Shown here piece by piece: positions 1-11,168 of a stretch of DNA of 64,000 nucleotides; positions within the stretch are counted from its first letter, which is position 1; each line of letters starts with the position of its first letter. The notes under the pieces were generated by a model. That model was not told the origin of the DNA, did no database searches, and saw only the letters and a list, made by a program, of their open reading frames with translations. The stretch lies in contig JARWIR010000245.1 in NCBI GenBank assembly GCA_029959085.1, positions 1 through 64,000 of the forward strand, in the 5' to 3' direction. The translations under genes and the position numbers were made by a program. The stretch comes from Nemophila menziesii (lineage: Eukaryota > Streptophyta > Magnoliopsida > Boraginales > Hydrophyllaceae).

Positions 1-244
1 AAACTGAGAGATTATATATTTTATTGTCCCAAAAGGTCCATATCCTTCCCAAGGCATGGTGGGTATAATTATTTACTACTTGCCACTTGTTGAAAGTTGA
101 GTTCCAGATTTTATTGGCTTTTGGCTGCTTAACCTTTGTTTCAATAAAACTAAATAGCTGAACATTATTCTTATTAACTTGCTTCAAGCAGTTAATCTGC
201 TTAAGCTTTTTATTGATACCCCTAACATTCCAGGTTATGATCAT
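1..244 (-). CDS. LINE ORF2, N-terminal endonuclease fragment (partial, 81 codons)
   Basis: Start of the LINE polyprotein that nicks target DNA and reverse-transcribes the element. The frame is open from ATG at 244-242 to the window edge. Visible endonuclease landmarks are TWNVRG at residues 4-9 (Asn6 is the conserved active-site-region residue), IETKV with the metal-binding Glu at residue 35, and GRIWTFWD at 66-73, all typical of plant LINE AP endonucleases. The ATG follows the ORF1 stop with no gap (TAAATG) and lies in the same frame, so translation by reinitiation or readthrough is conceivable. The reverse transcriptase part is outside the window, so integrity of the whole ORF is unknown. 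Confidence 0.85.
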   Translation of the reverse strand, partial: MIITWNVRGINKKLKQINCLKQVNKNNVQLFSFIETKVKQPKANKIWNSTFNKWQVVNNYTHHALGRIWTFWDNKIYNLSV

Positions 245-1624
245 TTAAAGATTGGGGTCAGGAGGTATCTCTTGCACTCCTCCATTAGTGCTACCAGTGA
301 TTAGCTGATTCATGAGGTTCTCCACTGTATCATTCTCCTTTTCTAGTATTTCAAAGCTATTTGAAGTAGATGCAATATTGTTTCCCTCATTTTGAGTTGG
401 AGACAAATTGCTTCTCCTTCTTACCACTTGTAACCACATTTCTCCTTGAACAACCTCTTTATTTTTAGGTTGTTCATTTGGCTCAGGTATATCTTTCACT
501 TTTTCTTCTACTGTTTTCTTTTTTTCAATCCATATTTGCTTAGTATTCCTACATGTTTTCTCACTATGGCCCAATAATTTGCAGGTTTTGCATATCACTG
601 GCCTCCAAGTGTATTCAACTTCAACTGTTTCAATTTGTTCATCCCCCATATCAATATCAAAGGATTCAACAATCTCAGCATTTATATCCATTTCTACACA
701 GACCCTCGCATAGCTCAACCTTGTTTGATTAGCAGTTATCTCATCCATCTGTATTGGTTTACCTACTGCACTCGCCACTACACTTAACCCTCTTTTAGTC
801 CAAAGCTCCCCTGGTACCTTTCTTAGCTTTACCCATACAGGGACTTTATCGATCTTGAACTTCTCGAAGTGGGTGTTTGGCTTCCACCTTCTAAGTATAA
901 GAGGGCGGTTATTTACGCGCCATAGCTCACCAAGTACCTTAAAGCATGCTTCCTCTGATTCCATTTTGAATACAAATAGCCCTTATTCAGAGGTGCTTAT
1001 TTGTACTTTACCAAACTGTTTCCACTGGTTTTCTACCATATACTTAACCATGTAGAAGGGTGGTGGTTTATCTAAGAATTGACCCACAACACTGGTTTGC
1101 CATTTCTTACATCCCTCCTCTTTAATATCTATTGATGGTGTAACTCTAAACCTTCCATTATGTTTTTCAGGTTGAACATAGTCCAGTTTGAAGTCCTCTC
1201 GAATGTTGCCATCAAATAAAGTGGACCATGATCTCTTTGGAGACTCAGTTATTGAAGTCACCGGGTCATGAGTCCCTCCTGGCTGTGATGAGAATTTTCC
1301 TACCAGATCTGAGCCAGGATCTAAACATATCTCAGCTGTTCTGACTTGTGAGTTTTTCCCTACTATACTTTGTGTGTGTAAGGAGGGGAAAGCCTCAATT
1401 TCAATGGGAGATGTAGGTTTAGTATTTTGTACCGTCCCTAGCACATTATTATCAACAATTTTAGGGTTCCCAGGGGTAATTTTATTAACTCTTGTTTGAG
1501 CAATTGTAGATCTACCCTTATCACCCACAGATTTGTTACCTTGAGCAACTGTTACACTTCTAGCTGGTGTAACTGCATACTCCTCCAGGTCTACTTTCTT
1601 TTTATTAGCTTTTCTGGGTGGCAT
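245..1624 (-). pseudogene. LINE ORF1: DUF4283 / CCHC zinc-knuckle protein, interrupted by one in-frame stop
   Basis: RNA-binding, Gag-like protein of a plant LINE. The reading frame has 459 codons from ATG at 1624 (MPPRKANKKK, basic N-terminus) to TAA at 247-245. About 160 low-complexity residues are followed by a DUF4283 domain, roughly codons 165-310, containing WQTSVVGQFL, RPLILRRWKP and VPVWVKLRKVP. A zinc knuckle CX2CX4HX4C (CKTCKLLGH...C) follows at codons 345-358, then a charged Lys/Glu-rich tail. Codon 214 is TAA (985-983), inside DUF4283; the frame resumes unchanged after it (GLFVFK then MESEEACF). This splits the ORF into 213- and 239-codon open stretches. A single point mutation is the simplest cause; sequencing error is possible. 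No other disruption was seen. Confidence 0.85.
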
Positions 1625-1926
1625 TTTATCAGTTTCGTGAGGTAAACTGATGAGGATTAGGTGTTTGGTTTTGTGTTTAGGTGAAGAAAAGAGTGTGGAG
1701 AAAAGAAGAGAATCGGCAAAGAAAAAAATAAAAGAGAAAGCTCACCTCACCGCAGATCTCAGAGTAAGATCCCGATGAGCAAGAACTGAGAGGAAGAGAA
1801 GAAACGGAAGATTAATGTAAAAGCTGCCGGAAAAGATAAACAGATAACCTAGAGAGAGAAACTAATGTAACCTAGAGAGAAGGAGGAGCATATTTGACTC
1901 TCATTTGACTAAATTTTTTTTCAAAA
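1625..1926 (-). promoter_or_regulatory. LINE 5' leader / internal promoter region
   Basis: No ORF. On the plus strand this is purine-rich (GAAGAAAAG, AGAGAGAAA runs), so the RNA-sense strand is CT-rich, as is common in plant LINE leaders. A short direct repeat based on ACCTAGAGAGA occurs at about 1847-1880. An A3T8 run at 1913-1921 lies a few bases from the junction with the array. Assignment as leader rests on position upstream of ORF1; promoter activity is inferred only. Confidence 0.5.
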
Positions 1927-2022
1927 GGTTTGGCTATTTCTTTAATGGATGAACTTGATGTGACGTTAGCTAGGCTGGTGTAAGATTTCGATTTACCACC
2001 ATAGAACTATTATAGGCCTCTC
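1927..2022 (-). pseudogene. OXS3-like exon fragment, cut by the LINE
   Basis: Only the upstream half of the exon is present; the minus-strand sequence stops at the LINE junction just after the KEIAK codons. The two stops following GL are present. It reads FYGGKSKS where most copies have FYAGKSKS. The missing 3' half may lie beyond the left end of the LINE. Confidence 0.6.
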
Positions 2023-2713
2023 CTGAACAAGTCAAACAAGATACAAAATGTTAAAAAAAAACAAAAACAAAAATATGTGGATTCACTTAATATATCATAT
2101 ATAAATCATTTTAAATTCCCCAACCCTTGACCTAAAAAAAAACTCCAAATTATTTTGTCGTATTAAAATGACTACGATGTCCTAATTGGCTAATGACATT
2201 CATACATAGAATACTTTTAAAACGGCATTCATATCAATCTGTAAGATTTACCATTCCTTCAATAAAATTTAGTTTATAATGTATAGAAATATATACTACC
2301 TTACATAAACAACATTATACATTAGTCTATTATGTCTTTATAATTTTATCAAATCACCATTGAATCCATTTAAGTCTAAAACAAATTCATGTTCTCCCTC
2401 AATTTATTTAAAAACTAATTTTATACAAACCCCATATAGCTGTTACATTACATGACAAGAAAATCAAGCAGAGTGCACTTTTTCTGTAATTGACATCCAA
2501 ATACAAAACAATTAACAAAGAAAAATTAAAATACAAATTAACCAAAGAAATTTAGCTTTGAAATAAGATGTAAAAATTGGTTTTTCAGAAAAGGAATTGT
2601 AAACAGGGCAGAAGAGCATATATCCATTATAAACAAGAAAAAATAATTTTAGATCCAATAAAAAAATAATCTATTTACAAGGGACCAATGAAAATAAATA
2701 AATAAATTCAAAC
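2023..2713 (-). other. Possible intron between leader and OXS3-like exon (unit 1 example)
   Basis: On the minus strand a donor-like CAG|GTTTGA at 2713 and an acceptor-like TTGTTCAG| ending at 2023 frame 691 nt of T-rich sequence, as plant introns usually are. The same two sites recur in other units, although the acceptor is TTTAG in several. No coding sequence is visible upstream of the donor, so if this is an ancestral OXS3-like intron, the first coding exon is lost or unrecognisable. Confidence 0.3.
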
Positions 2714-3000
2714 CTGGCCAAAATTTGTCTTATTGAAATGGAATGGTCATCAATCAGAAAAAAGAAACACTTGACTGGAAGAGAAGAAGATCGACAGCAA
2801 AAAAAATGACATTGAAAAAAGGATACATCAAAGTATTAAATATATTTTAAGTAATAATTTGAAGAAAATAATACATATAGTATAGAGTACTGATTATTTT
2901 GTGTGTGTAATGTGTTATTTATATCTTGGAAAGGGTGGAGCCTAAAGTTCAATATTAGGAAAGCAGGCGGCGCTAGGGTTTTTGATATCATAAATGGAAA
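2610..3000. repeat. Diverged internal repeat of the monomer, copy a (unit 1 example)
   Basis: Shares ordered blocks with 5790-6045 in the same direction: TATATCCATTATAAA, CTATTTACAAG, ATTGAAATGGAAT, and CTAGGGTTTTTGATATCATAAAT against TTAGAGTTTGATATAATAAAT. It covers the leader and telo-box of the promoter-like module. Confidence 0.7.
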
Positions 3001-3116
3001 AAAAAGATGTTATATAGGGCTATCAACCAGATGAACCCAGTACAAACTATCCTAAAAACCAAACTCACCTTTGATGGCCCAATGGGTTTCAAAATTAAAT
3101 TTTCTTTGGCTTGGAC
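2915..3116 (-). promoter_or_regulatory. Promoter-like module, unit 1 (reference description)
   Basis: Minus-strand order: degenerate site II (GGTCCAAGCC, 3116-3107), intact TGGGCC (3081-3076), TATA CTATATAA (3017-3010), telo-box AAACCCTAG (2981-2973) and a second TATA, TATAAATAA (2923-2915). The telo-box lies about 30 nt downstream of the first TATA, where a transcript would begin. Site II plus telo-box is a known arrangement in plant genes of growth and translation. The module points toward the OXS3-like exon, about 0.9 kb downstream. Activity is inferred. Confidence 0.5.
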
Positions 3117-5269
3117 CATTCTATAGATCAGGACTCTCTGGTGAAGTGACTTAATATTTATTCACTTGGCACAAGCTATTATATGATATACCACATTCTT
3201 ATCTCATCTCTCTCGATACAATACAAGATCCTAATCTCATGCCTTTTTCGATTTGTGTCCAACCTATCTCGATACTCTTATAGTAAAATAACCTTCAAAG
3301 TACTCATTCATCTAACAATATGGTTTGTATTTATATGAGATTCAATGTTCTAAAGTGGTTGATGTTTTTACCATGTTTAGTTCTTTCTACTATATAAGTT
3401 ATATGTTTTTGAAAATTGGTATATAAGGCGTCATTAATTTTTTTTAATTGCATATAATTTGTTGAATTATCATACTATAACTTATTTGAAATAATATACA
3501 TTTAGGATATTTTTATGATATACAAGTAAAATATGTTTTAGATGTTTTTGATATTTGTTTATTGAAATTTTCAATTATTTTATTTTCTTAATATGTTTAT
3601 CATTTATAATAGAATAATTATTATGCAAAGAATTTGAGATTAAACTTGACTATATTATCAGTTTCTTAAAAGGTTTTAACACTTTAATTTTATAACTATA
3701 TGGTTTTTTAGATGGATTAACTCGAGTATTTACAAGATTCTTAGATATTTTTAATATTGAGACATGCTTGAAAGTACCGATAATTGAGTTGTTGTCATTA
3801 ATGATACTAGTTAAACATAATACTTTGCATCAAAGTAGATATTGATGATCGGTTGTTTTATGACATCTTGCATTCTTAATAAGGATAACACACAATTTAT
3901 ACACTTATGTTTACAAGTTTTGATTGGTGATAGAATAATAAACATTATCCATTAGCAGAAATAGCGTTTTGACATCTTTTGGGTCTTTTTGGAAGTGTTT
4001 TGAGATCTTTTTGGGCCTTTTCAAGATGGGATTGTCCTTCACAAGTAGAAAATATTTAAGTCCATTAAAAAAACTTTCGATGACACTCTGATACTCAAGT
4101 TAATAATAAATTTATGATAAAGTCCTCAAACAAGGGTGCATATAAGAGGGGTGAAATGGTATATTTTGTACCATTTTCGATAATATAGTGGAAATGTCTT
4201 ACTCTACTGGGAAAAGATCGTTACAACACATATTTGTAAATATTCCTAGTGTGATTCTTATATATATATCCAAAGTATTCCAATATATAAGGATGTAAGC
4301 ACATATTGATCACATTATGCTTTCTTCATTGTAAATTTACGCAGCGCTTGAAAAGTACATTTGAAGACCTTTTATTTTAATATCTTTACTATTTTAATGA
4401 TAAATGACCCATCATCCGAATTTTTTAAGTGTGATATATTCTAGTAAAACTACCTATGAAATTTGAATTCATCTTCATTTTAAGGAACTAACCACTCATA
4501 TTTCAAAGAAAGTATTTAATACAAAAATGGCGGTTTTATTAATATGATCAACAATATAAGATTGTGAGGCATTTAGACAATTTTGTCCCTTTACAAGAAT
4601 GAATATATCGGGTGGGCTAGCCTATCTCACCGAAAATAACATTTTAGTATTCCTAATAATAATATTAGTACTGAGAATCATATTCTGAAAAAATTAAATA
4701 AACAAACCAATAATACTCATAAGGATGGAACTTCTGTTCATAGTTCGACCTATAAAAAATATTGCACCTAAAGTACATTTGCTTTACTCATAAAAAAGTG
4801 AACTTGATGAAAAAAGAAAGGAAGCAATGCTACGAATATATAACAATATAAACATTATTTAATTTTTTTTTCATGTTGATGTTGTACTTCTTTTTTTCAA
4901 AATATTGTATTTGATATTTAATAGTTGGACCGAGAAAATGGAAGTTACTTTTGACAATATAAAAATGATACTACGTGGTTAAATGATAGATTGGATTTGA
5001 AATAAATTAAGGCTTTAAGATTTAACTTTAAAAATTGTGGGGCAGAATGTTCTGTGAACAAAAGATATTTTTTTTTAAATTAAGCTTTGGTCAAAATAAA
5101 ATATTAAAACTCAGGTAGACAATGGTCTCCCTAATAGGCAGCCCTGATTACACAAAAGGAAAAGAGGTTAGTTCCACCCTTAACTTGCAAGTGAAGCCTT
5201 TTATTTCCCTTTTTATGTTTTTCTAACAATGGTAAGTTTTTTATTGGTATTACATTATTAATTTTATTC

Positions 5270-5275
5270 CACGTG
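5270..5275. promoter_or_regulatory. G-box CACGTG, conserved in all units (unit 1 example)
   Basis: TTCCACGTGCCACTG is unchanged in the units I compared, in otherwise AT-rich sequence. CACGTG is the core bound by plant bZIP and bHLH factors. No TATA-plus-gene arrangement is visible beside it, so function is unproven. Confidence 0.35.
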
Positions 5276-5789
5276 CCACTGTATAATTGATATTAATAAA
5301 TAACTATACTGCCTCGTCTGCCGTAATAGGACAACACTTATAACATAATGAAAAAACAAAAAAAAAGATAAAATTGTAACAAACTCGAAAAAAATAGGAC
5401 TTAAATATTACATTTGCAAAATTAGAGACTAATTCCAAGAAAAAATTCAAATGTTAAGTTTGAAGAGTATTAACAATTCAATCATCATATTTTTTTATTC
5501 CTAAAATATTAAGGACTATAACATTTTCATAGAAATATATTGCAAATTATTTTTTAATTTTTATGTGAATTTTTTTGCATACTAAATAGACTGATAACTA
5601 AGAATACCCAACTAAAATTTTCAATATAAATAATTCTAATAAATAAAAAATGACATGTTTCCAATAAAGTTCAAGTAATGAGTTTTCCAAACTAAGAGAA
5701 AATATATTTAAAAATAAAAAAACAAAATCAATCAAATTTACAAATAACAATAATACTTTTCTTCCTATCCATTAGAAATATCCAAAATA

Positions 5790-6045
5790 ATGAAAAAGAG
5801 TATATCCATTATAAAGGAGAAATAATAAGCTATTTACAAGACAATAAAAAAAAGAATTGAACATTAACCTGTGAAAGAATTTTCAATTGAAATGGAATAA
5901 TCAATCTAAAACAAAACAACACTTAAAGACAATCATTACAAAAGGATGACACTATATATCAAATTTAAGTACAATTTACTAGTGTGATGTGTAATGTATA
6001 GATAAGAAATAGTTGGGGTTAGAGTTTGATATAATAAATAGTTGT
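5790..6045. repeat. Diverged internal repeat of the monomer, copy b (unit 1 example)
   Basis: Shorter, degraded version of copy a. The telo-box equivalent is ruined (GGGGTTAGAG near 6016) and there is no TATAAATAA. It is present in the units generally, so it predates amplification. Confidence 0.7.
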
Positions 6046-6593
6046 GTTATGTGTTATGTACAATTAAAGGTATAATACTTATACCGATACTAGTATAAGT
6101 AACTTTTTTATTAATATATTTTTTTACCTTTTGGTTAATTGAATAAATTTTGAGTTATCCTTTTTTTATTATAACATAACATATAAATTTGATTATGGTT
6201 TATTTTTAATTCTTTATACAATAAGTGCGATTAGTTTTTTTTTTGTTATCTATATCATTTGATGAATTTTCAGTTGTTTTTATTATCATAACATATTATA
6301 TATATTTAATTATGATGTATTTTTATTCTTAATACAGTAAGGTCCAATTGTTTTTGTTATTATGTAGTTTAATAAATTTTGATATTTTATCTTATTTGAA
6401 TTGATACTAGTAAATTGTGATTTAGATGTATTTCATCTTTGTTTATTAAGATTTTGAATTCCTTATTTCCTTAATATCTTTATTATATATAGACAAGCAA
6501 GAATAAAATATCAAAAGAAAATTTGTAGCCATTACAATCTAAAACATTTACTAAACTTGACTAAGAAGCAAGAAAACAGATCATCACTTCATC

Positions 6594-6850
6594 CTTTCCA
6601 AACTCCCAGAAGCAGCTGCTGGGATACCTAGTGGAGTATTGGAATGTGAAGATGGATTGGTTAAACTCCCATCCCGAATGTTACTTCCTTGAAGATTAAG
6701 ATTATCATAGCTCTTGTTGAAGAAATTATGCGTTTCTTGTTGTACGCATTATCTGGTTTGGCTATTTCTTTTATGGATGAACTTGATGTGACGTTAGCTA
6801 GGCTGGTGTAAGATTTGAATTTACTAGCATAAAACTATTATAGGCCTCTC
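6594..6850 (-). pseudogene. OXS3-like exon fragment, unit 1/2 junction (reference description)
   Basis: Remnant of an OXIDATIVE STRESS 3 family gene; these plant proteins are linked to stress tolerance and chromatin. After an AG acceptor-like site (6853-6851), the minus strand reads RRGL, two stops (TAA TAG, 6844-6839), then an OXS3-like core. In the consensus copies the core is FYAGKSKSYTSLA...SIKEIAKPDNAYNKKR, matching the family pattern GLSKFYxGKSxSFTSLA...AKPxNPYxKK. One base is then missing: continuing in the next frame gives HNFFNKSYDNLNL...PAAASGSLERMK and TGA at 6596-6594, followed by a second TGA. I do not recognise that tail. This copy reads FYASKFKS. The N-terminal part of the protein was not found. 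The family call rests on memory of the motif. Confidence 0.65.
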
Positions 6851-7743
6851 CTGAACAAGTCAAACAAGATACAATTTGTTAAAAAAAAAACAAAAACAAA
6901 AATATGTGGATTCACTTAATATATCATATATAAATCATTTTAATTTCCCCAACCCTTGACCAGAAAAAAAAACTCCAAATTATTTTGTCGTATTAAAATG
7001 ACTAAGATGTCCTAATTGGCTAATGGCATTCATACATAGAATACTTTTAAAACGACATTCATATCAATCTGTAAGATTTACCATTCCTTCGATAAAATTT
7101 AGTTTATAATGTATAGAAATATATACTACCTTACATAAACAACATTATACATTAGTCTATTGTGTCTTTATAATTTTATCAAATCACCATTGAATCCATT
7201 TAAGTCTAAAACAAATTCATGTTCTCCCTCAATTTATTTAAAAACTAATTTTATACAAACCCCATATAGCTGTTACATTACATGACAAGAAAATCAAGCA
7301 GAGTGCACTTTTTCTGTAATTGACATCCAAATACAAAACAATTAACAAAGAAAAATTAAAATACAAATTAACCAAAGAAATTTAGCTTTGAAATAAGATG
7401 TAAAAATTGGTTTTTCAGAAAAGGAGTTGTAAACAGGGAAGAAGAGCATATATCCATTATACACAAGAAAAAATAATTTTAGATCCAATAAAAAAATAAT
7501 CTATTTACAAGGGATCAATGAAAATAAATAAATAAATTCAAACCTGGCCAAAATTTGTCTCATTGAAATGGAATGGTCATCAATCAGAAAAAAGAAACAC
7601 TTGACTGGAAGAGAAGAAGATCGACAGCGAAAAAAATGACATTGAAAAAACGATGCATCAAAGTATTAAATATATTTAAGTAATAATTTAAAGAAAATAA
7701 TACATATAGTATAGAGTACAGATTATTTTGTGTGTGTAATGTG

Positions 7744-7946
7744 TTATTTATATCTTAGAAAGGGTGGAGCCTAAAGTTCGATATTGGGAAAGCAGGCGGC
7801 GCTAGGGTTTTTGATATCATAAATGGAAAAAGAAGATGTTATATAGGGCTATCAACCAGATGAACCCAGTACAAACTATCCTAAAAACCAAACTCACCTT
7901 TGATGGCCTAATGGGTTTCAAAATTAAATTTTCTTTGGCTTGGACC
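7744..7946 (-). promoter_or_regulatory. Promoter-like module, unit 2
   Basis: Subfamily A. Telo-box intact at 7810-7802, TATA at 7846-7839, TATAAATAA at 7752-7744. TGGGCC is altered (ATGGCCTAATGG) and the distal site II is degenerate. Confidence 0.45.
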
Positions 7947-10528
7947 AATCTATAGATCAGGACTCTCTGGTGAAGTGACTTAATATTTATTCACTTGGCA
8001 AACGCTATTATATAATATACCACATTCTTATCTCATCTCTCTCGATACAATACAAGATCCTAATCTCATGCCTTTTTCAATTTGTGTCCAACCTATCTCG
8101 ATACTCTTATAGTAAAATAACCTTCAAAGTACTCATTCATCTAACAATATGGTTTGTATTTATATGAGATTCAATGTTCTAAAGTGGTTGATGTTTTTAC
8201 CATGTTTAGTTCTTTCTACTATGTAACTTATATGTTTTTGAAAATTGGTATATAAGGCGTCATTAATTTTTTGTAATTGCATATAATTTGTTGAATTATC
8301 ATACTATAACTTATTTGAAATAATATACATTTAGGATATTTTTATGATATACAAGTAAAATGTGTTTTAGATGTTTTTGATATTTGTTTATTGAAAATTC
8401 CAATTATTTTATTTTCTTAATATGTTTATCATTTATAATAGAATACTTATTATGCAAAGAATTTGAGATTAAACTTGATTATATTATCAGTTTCTTAAAA
8501 GGTTTTAACACTTTAATTTTATAACTATATGGTTTTTTAGATGGATGAACTCGAGTATTTACAAGATTCTTAGATACTTTTAATACTGAGACATGATTGA
8601 AAGTAGCGATAATAGAGTTGTTGTCATTAATGATACTAATTAAACATAATATTTTGCATCAAAGTAGATATTGATGATCGGTTGTTTTACGACATCTTGC
8701 ATTCTTAATAAGGATAACACACAATTTATACACTTATGTTTACAAGTTTTGATTGGTGATAGAATAATAAAAATTATCCATTAGTAGAAATAGCGTTTTG
8801 ACATCTTTTGGGTCGTTTTGGAAGTGTTTTGAGATCTTTTTGGGCCTTTTCAAGATGGGATTGTCCTTCACAAGTAGCAAATATTTAAGTCCATTAAAAA
8901 AACTTTTGATGACACTCTGATACTCAAGTTAATAATAAATAAATTTATGATAAAGTCCTCAAACAAGGGTGCATATAAGAGGGGTGAAATGGTATATTTT
9001 GTACCATTTTCAATAATATAGTGGAAATGTCTTACTCTACTGTGAAAAGATCGTTACAACACATATTTGTAAATATTCCTAGTGTGATTCTTATATATAT
9101 ATCCAAAGTATTCTAATATATAAGGATGTAAGCACATATTGATCACATTATACTTTCTTCATTGTAAATTTACGCAGCGCTTGAAAAGTACATTTGAAGA
9201 CCTTTTATTTTTATATCTTTATTATTTTAATGATTAATGACCCATCATCCGAATTTTTTAAGTGTTATATATTCTAGTAAAACTACCTATGAAATTTCAA
9301 TTCATCTTCATTTTTAAGGAATTAACCACTCATATTTCAAAGAAAGTATTTAATACAAAAATGGCGGGCTTATTAATATGATAAACAATATAAGATTGTG
9401 AGGCGTTTAGACAATTTTGTCCCTTTACAAGAATGAATATATCGGGTGGGCTAGCCTATCTCACCGAAAATAACATTTTAGTAGTCCTAATAATAATATT
9501 AGTACTGAGAATCATATTCTGAAAAAATTAAATAAACAAACCAATAATACTCATAAGGATGGAACTTCTGTTCATAGTTCGACCTATAAAAAATATTGCA
9601 CCTAAAGTACATTTGCTTTACTCATAAAAAAAGTGAACTTGATGAAAAAAGAGAGGAAGCAATGCTACGAATATATAACAAAATAAACATTATTTAATTT
9701 TTTTTTCATGTTGATGTTGTACGTTTTTTGTCAAAATGTTGTATTTGATATTTAATAGTTGGACAGAGAAAATGGAAGTTACTTTTGACAATATAAAAAT
9801 GATACTACGTTGTTAAATGATAGATTGGATTTGAAATAAATTAAGGCTTTAAGGTTTAACTTTAAAAATTGTGGGGCAGAATGTTCTGTGAACAAAAGAT
9901 TTTTTTTTTTTTAAATTAAGCTTTGGTCAAAATAAAATATTAAAACTCAGGTAGACAATGGTCTTCCTAATAGGCAGCCATGATTACACAAAAGCAAAAG
10001 AGGTTAGTTCCACCCTTATCTTGCAAGTGAAGCCTTTTATTTCCCTTTTTATGTTTTTCTAACAATGGTAAGTTTTTTTTATTGGCATTACATTATTAAT
10101 TTTATTCCACGTGCCACTGTATAATTTATATTAATAAACAACTATACTGCCTCGTCTGCGCTAATAGGACAACACATATAACATAATGAAAAAACAAAAA
10201 AAAAGATAAAATTGTAACAAACTCGAAAAAAATATAGGACTTAAATATTACATTTGCAAAATTAGAGACTAATTCCAAGAAAAAATTCAAATGTTAAGTT
10301 TGAAGAGTATTAACAATTCAATAATCATATTTTTTTATTCCTAAAATATCAAGGACTATAACATTTTCATAGAAATATATTGCAAATTCTTTTTTAATTT
10401 TTATGTGAATTTTTTTGCATACTAAATAGACTGATAACTAAGAATACCTAACTAAAATTTTCAATATAAATAATTCTAATAAATAAAAAATGACATGTTT
10501 CCAATAAAGTTCAAGTAATGAGTTTTCC

Positions 10529-11168
10529 AAACTAGGAGAAAATATATTTAAAAATAAAAAAACATAATCAATCAAATTTACAAATAACAATAATACTTTT
10601 CTTCCTATCCATTAGAAATATCCAAAATAATGAAAAAGAGTATATCCATTATAAAGGAGAAATAATAAGCTATTTACAAGACAATAAAAAAAAGAATTGA
10701 ACTTTAACCTGTGAAAGAATTTTCAATTGAAATGGAATGATCAATCTAAAACAAAACAACACTTAAAGATAATCATTACAAAAGGATGACACTATATATC
10801 AAATTTAAGTACAATTTACTAGTGTGGTGTGTAATGTATAGATAAGAAATAGTTGGGGTTAGAGTTTGATATAATAAATAGTTGTGTTATGTGTTATGTA
10901 CAATTAAAGATATAATACTTATACCGATACTCGTATAAGTAGCTTTTTTTATTAATATATTTTTTTACCTTTTGGTTAATTGAATAAATTTTGAGTTATC
11001 CTTTTTTTATTATAACATAACATATAAAGTTAATTATGGTTTATTTTTAATTCTTTATACAATAACAGCGATTAGTTTTTTTTGTTATTTATATCATTTG
11101 TTGAATTTTCAGTTGTTTTTATTATCATAACATATTATATATAGTTAATTATGATGTATTTTTTTCTT
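10529..11168. repeat. 640-bp tandem duplication in unit 2, copy 1
   Basis: Runs from AAACTAGGAG to TTTTTTCTT and carries the private variant AATAACAGCG (near 11060), where other units have AATAAGTGCG. Confidence 0.95.

Larger units (their letters stand above)
1..1926 (-). mobile_element. L1-type plant LINE, 5' part (leader, ORF1, start of ORF2)
   Basis: Non-LTR retrotransposon read on the minus strand. The order is a leader (about 1926-1625), ORF1 with a DUF4283 domain and zinc knuckle (1624-245), then ORF2 beginning with an AP-type endonuclease (244 to the window edge). Reverse transcriptase, RNase H and the 3' tail would lie left of base 1 and are not seen. Having the whole ORF1 and a leader makes this a full-length 5' end rather than the usual 5'-truncated copy. 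Its 5' end abuts the tandem array at 1926/1927, inside the array's OXS3-like exon, which suggests insertion into a repeat unit. The exact 5' end is uncertain by some tens of bases because no target-site duplication can be checked. Confidence 0.85.
1927..6754. repeat. Array unit 1 (4,828 nt)
   Basis: First visible unit, used here as reference. From left to right: truncated OXS3-like exon (1927-2022), possible intron (about 2023-2713), leader and promoter-like module (2714-3116), AT-rich non-coding sequence with (TA)5.5 at 4259-4269, G-box at 5270-5275, a diverged second leader copy (about 5790-6045), and the 3' part of the next OXS3-like exon (from 6594). I find no gene between 3120 and 6590. 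Its promoter has an intact telo-box and TATA but only one intact site II (subfamily A). Confidence 0.95.

Noticed and set aside
855..1055. Plus-strand ORF of 66 codons
   Set aside because: Antisense shadow of LINE ORF1.
4080..4110. Minus-strand AACTTGAGTATCAGAGTGTC, reminiscent of retrotransposon LTR or primer-binding-site sequence
   Set aside because: The match to an initiator tRNA primer site is incomplete, no paired LTRs or TG...CA ends were found, and there is no gag-pol coding nearby.
6594..6850. Possibility that the OXS3-like exon is a functional small protein
   Set aside because: Two adjacent stops and a frameshift are shared by the copies, and individual copies carry further frameshifts (12233, 50447) and a 163-nt deletion (45863), so selection on a protein is unlikely.
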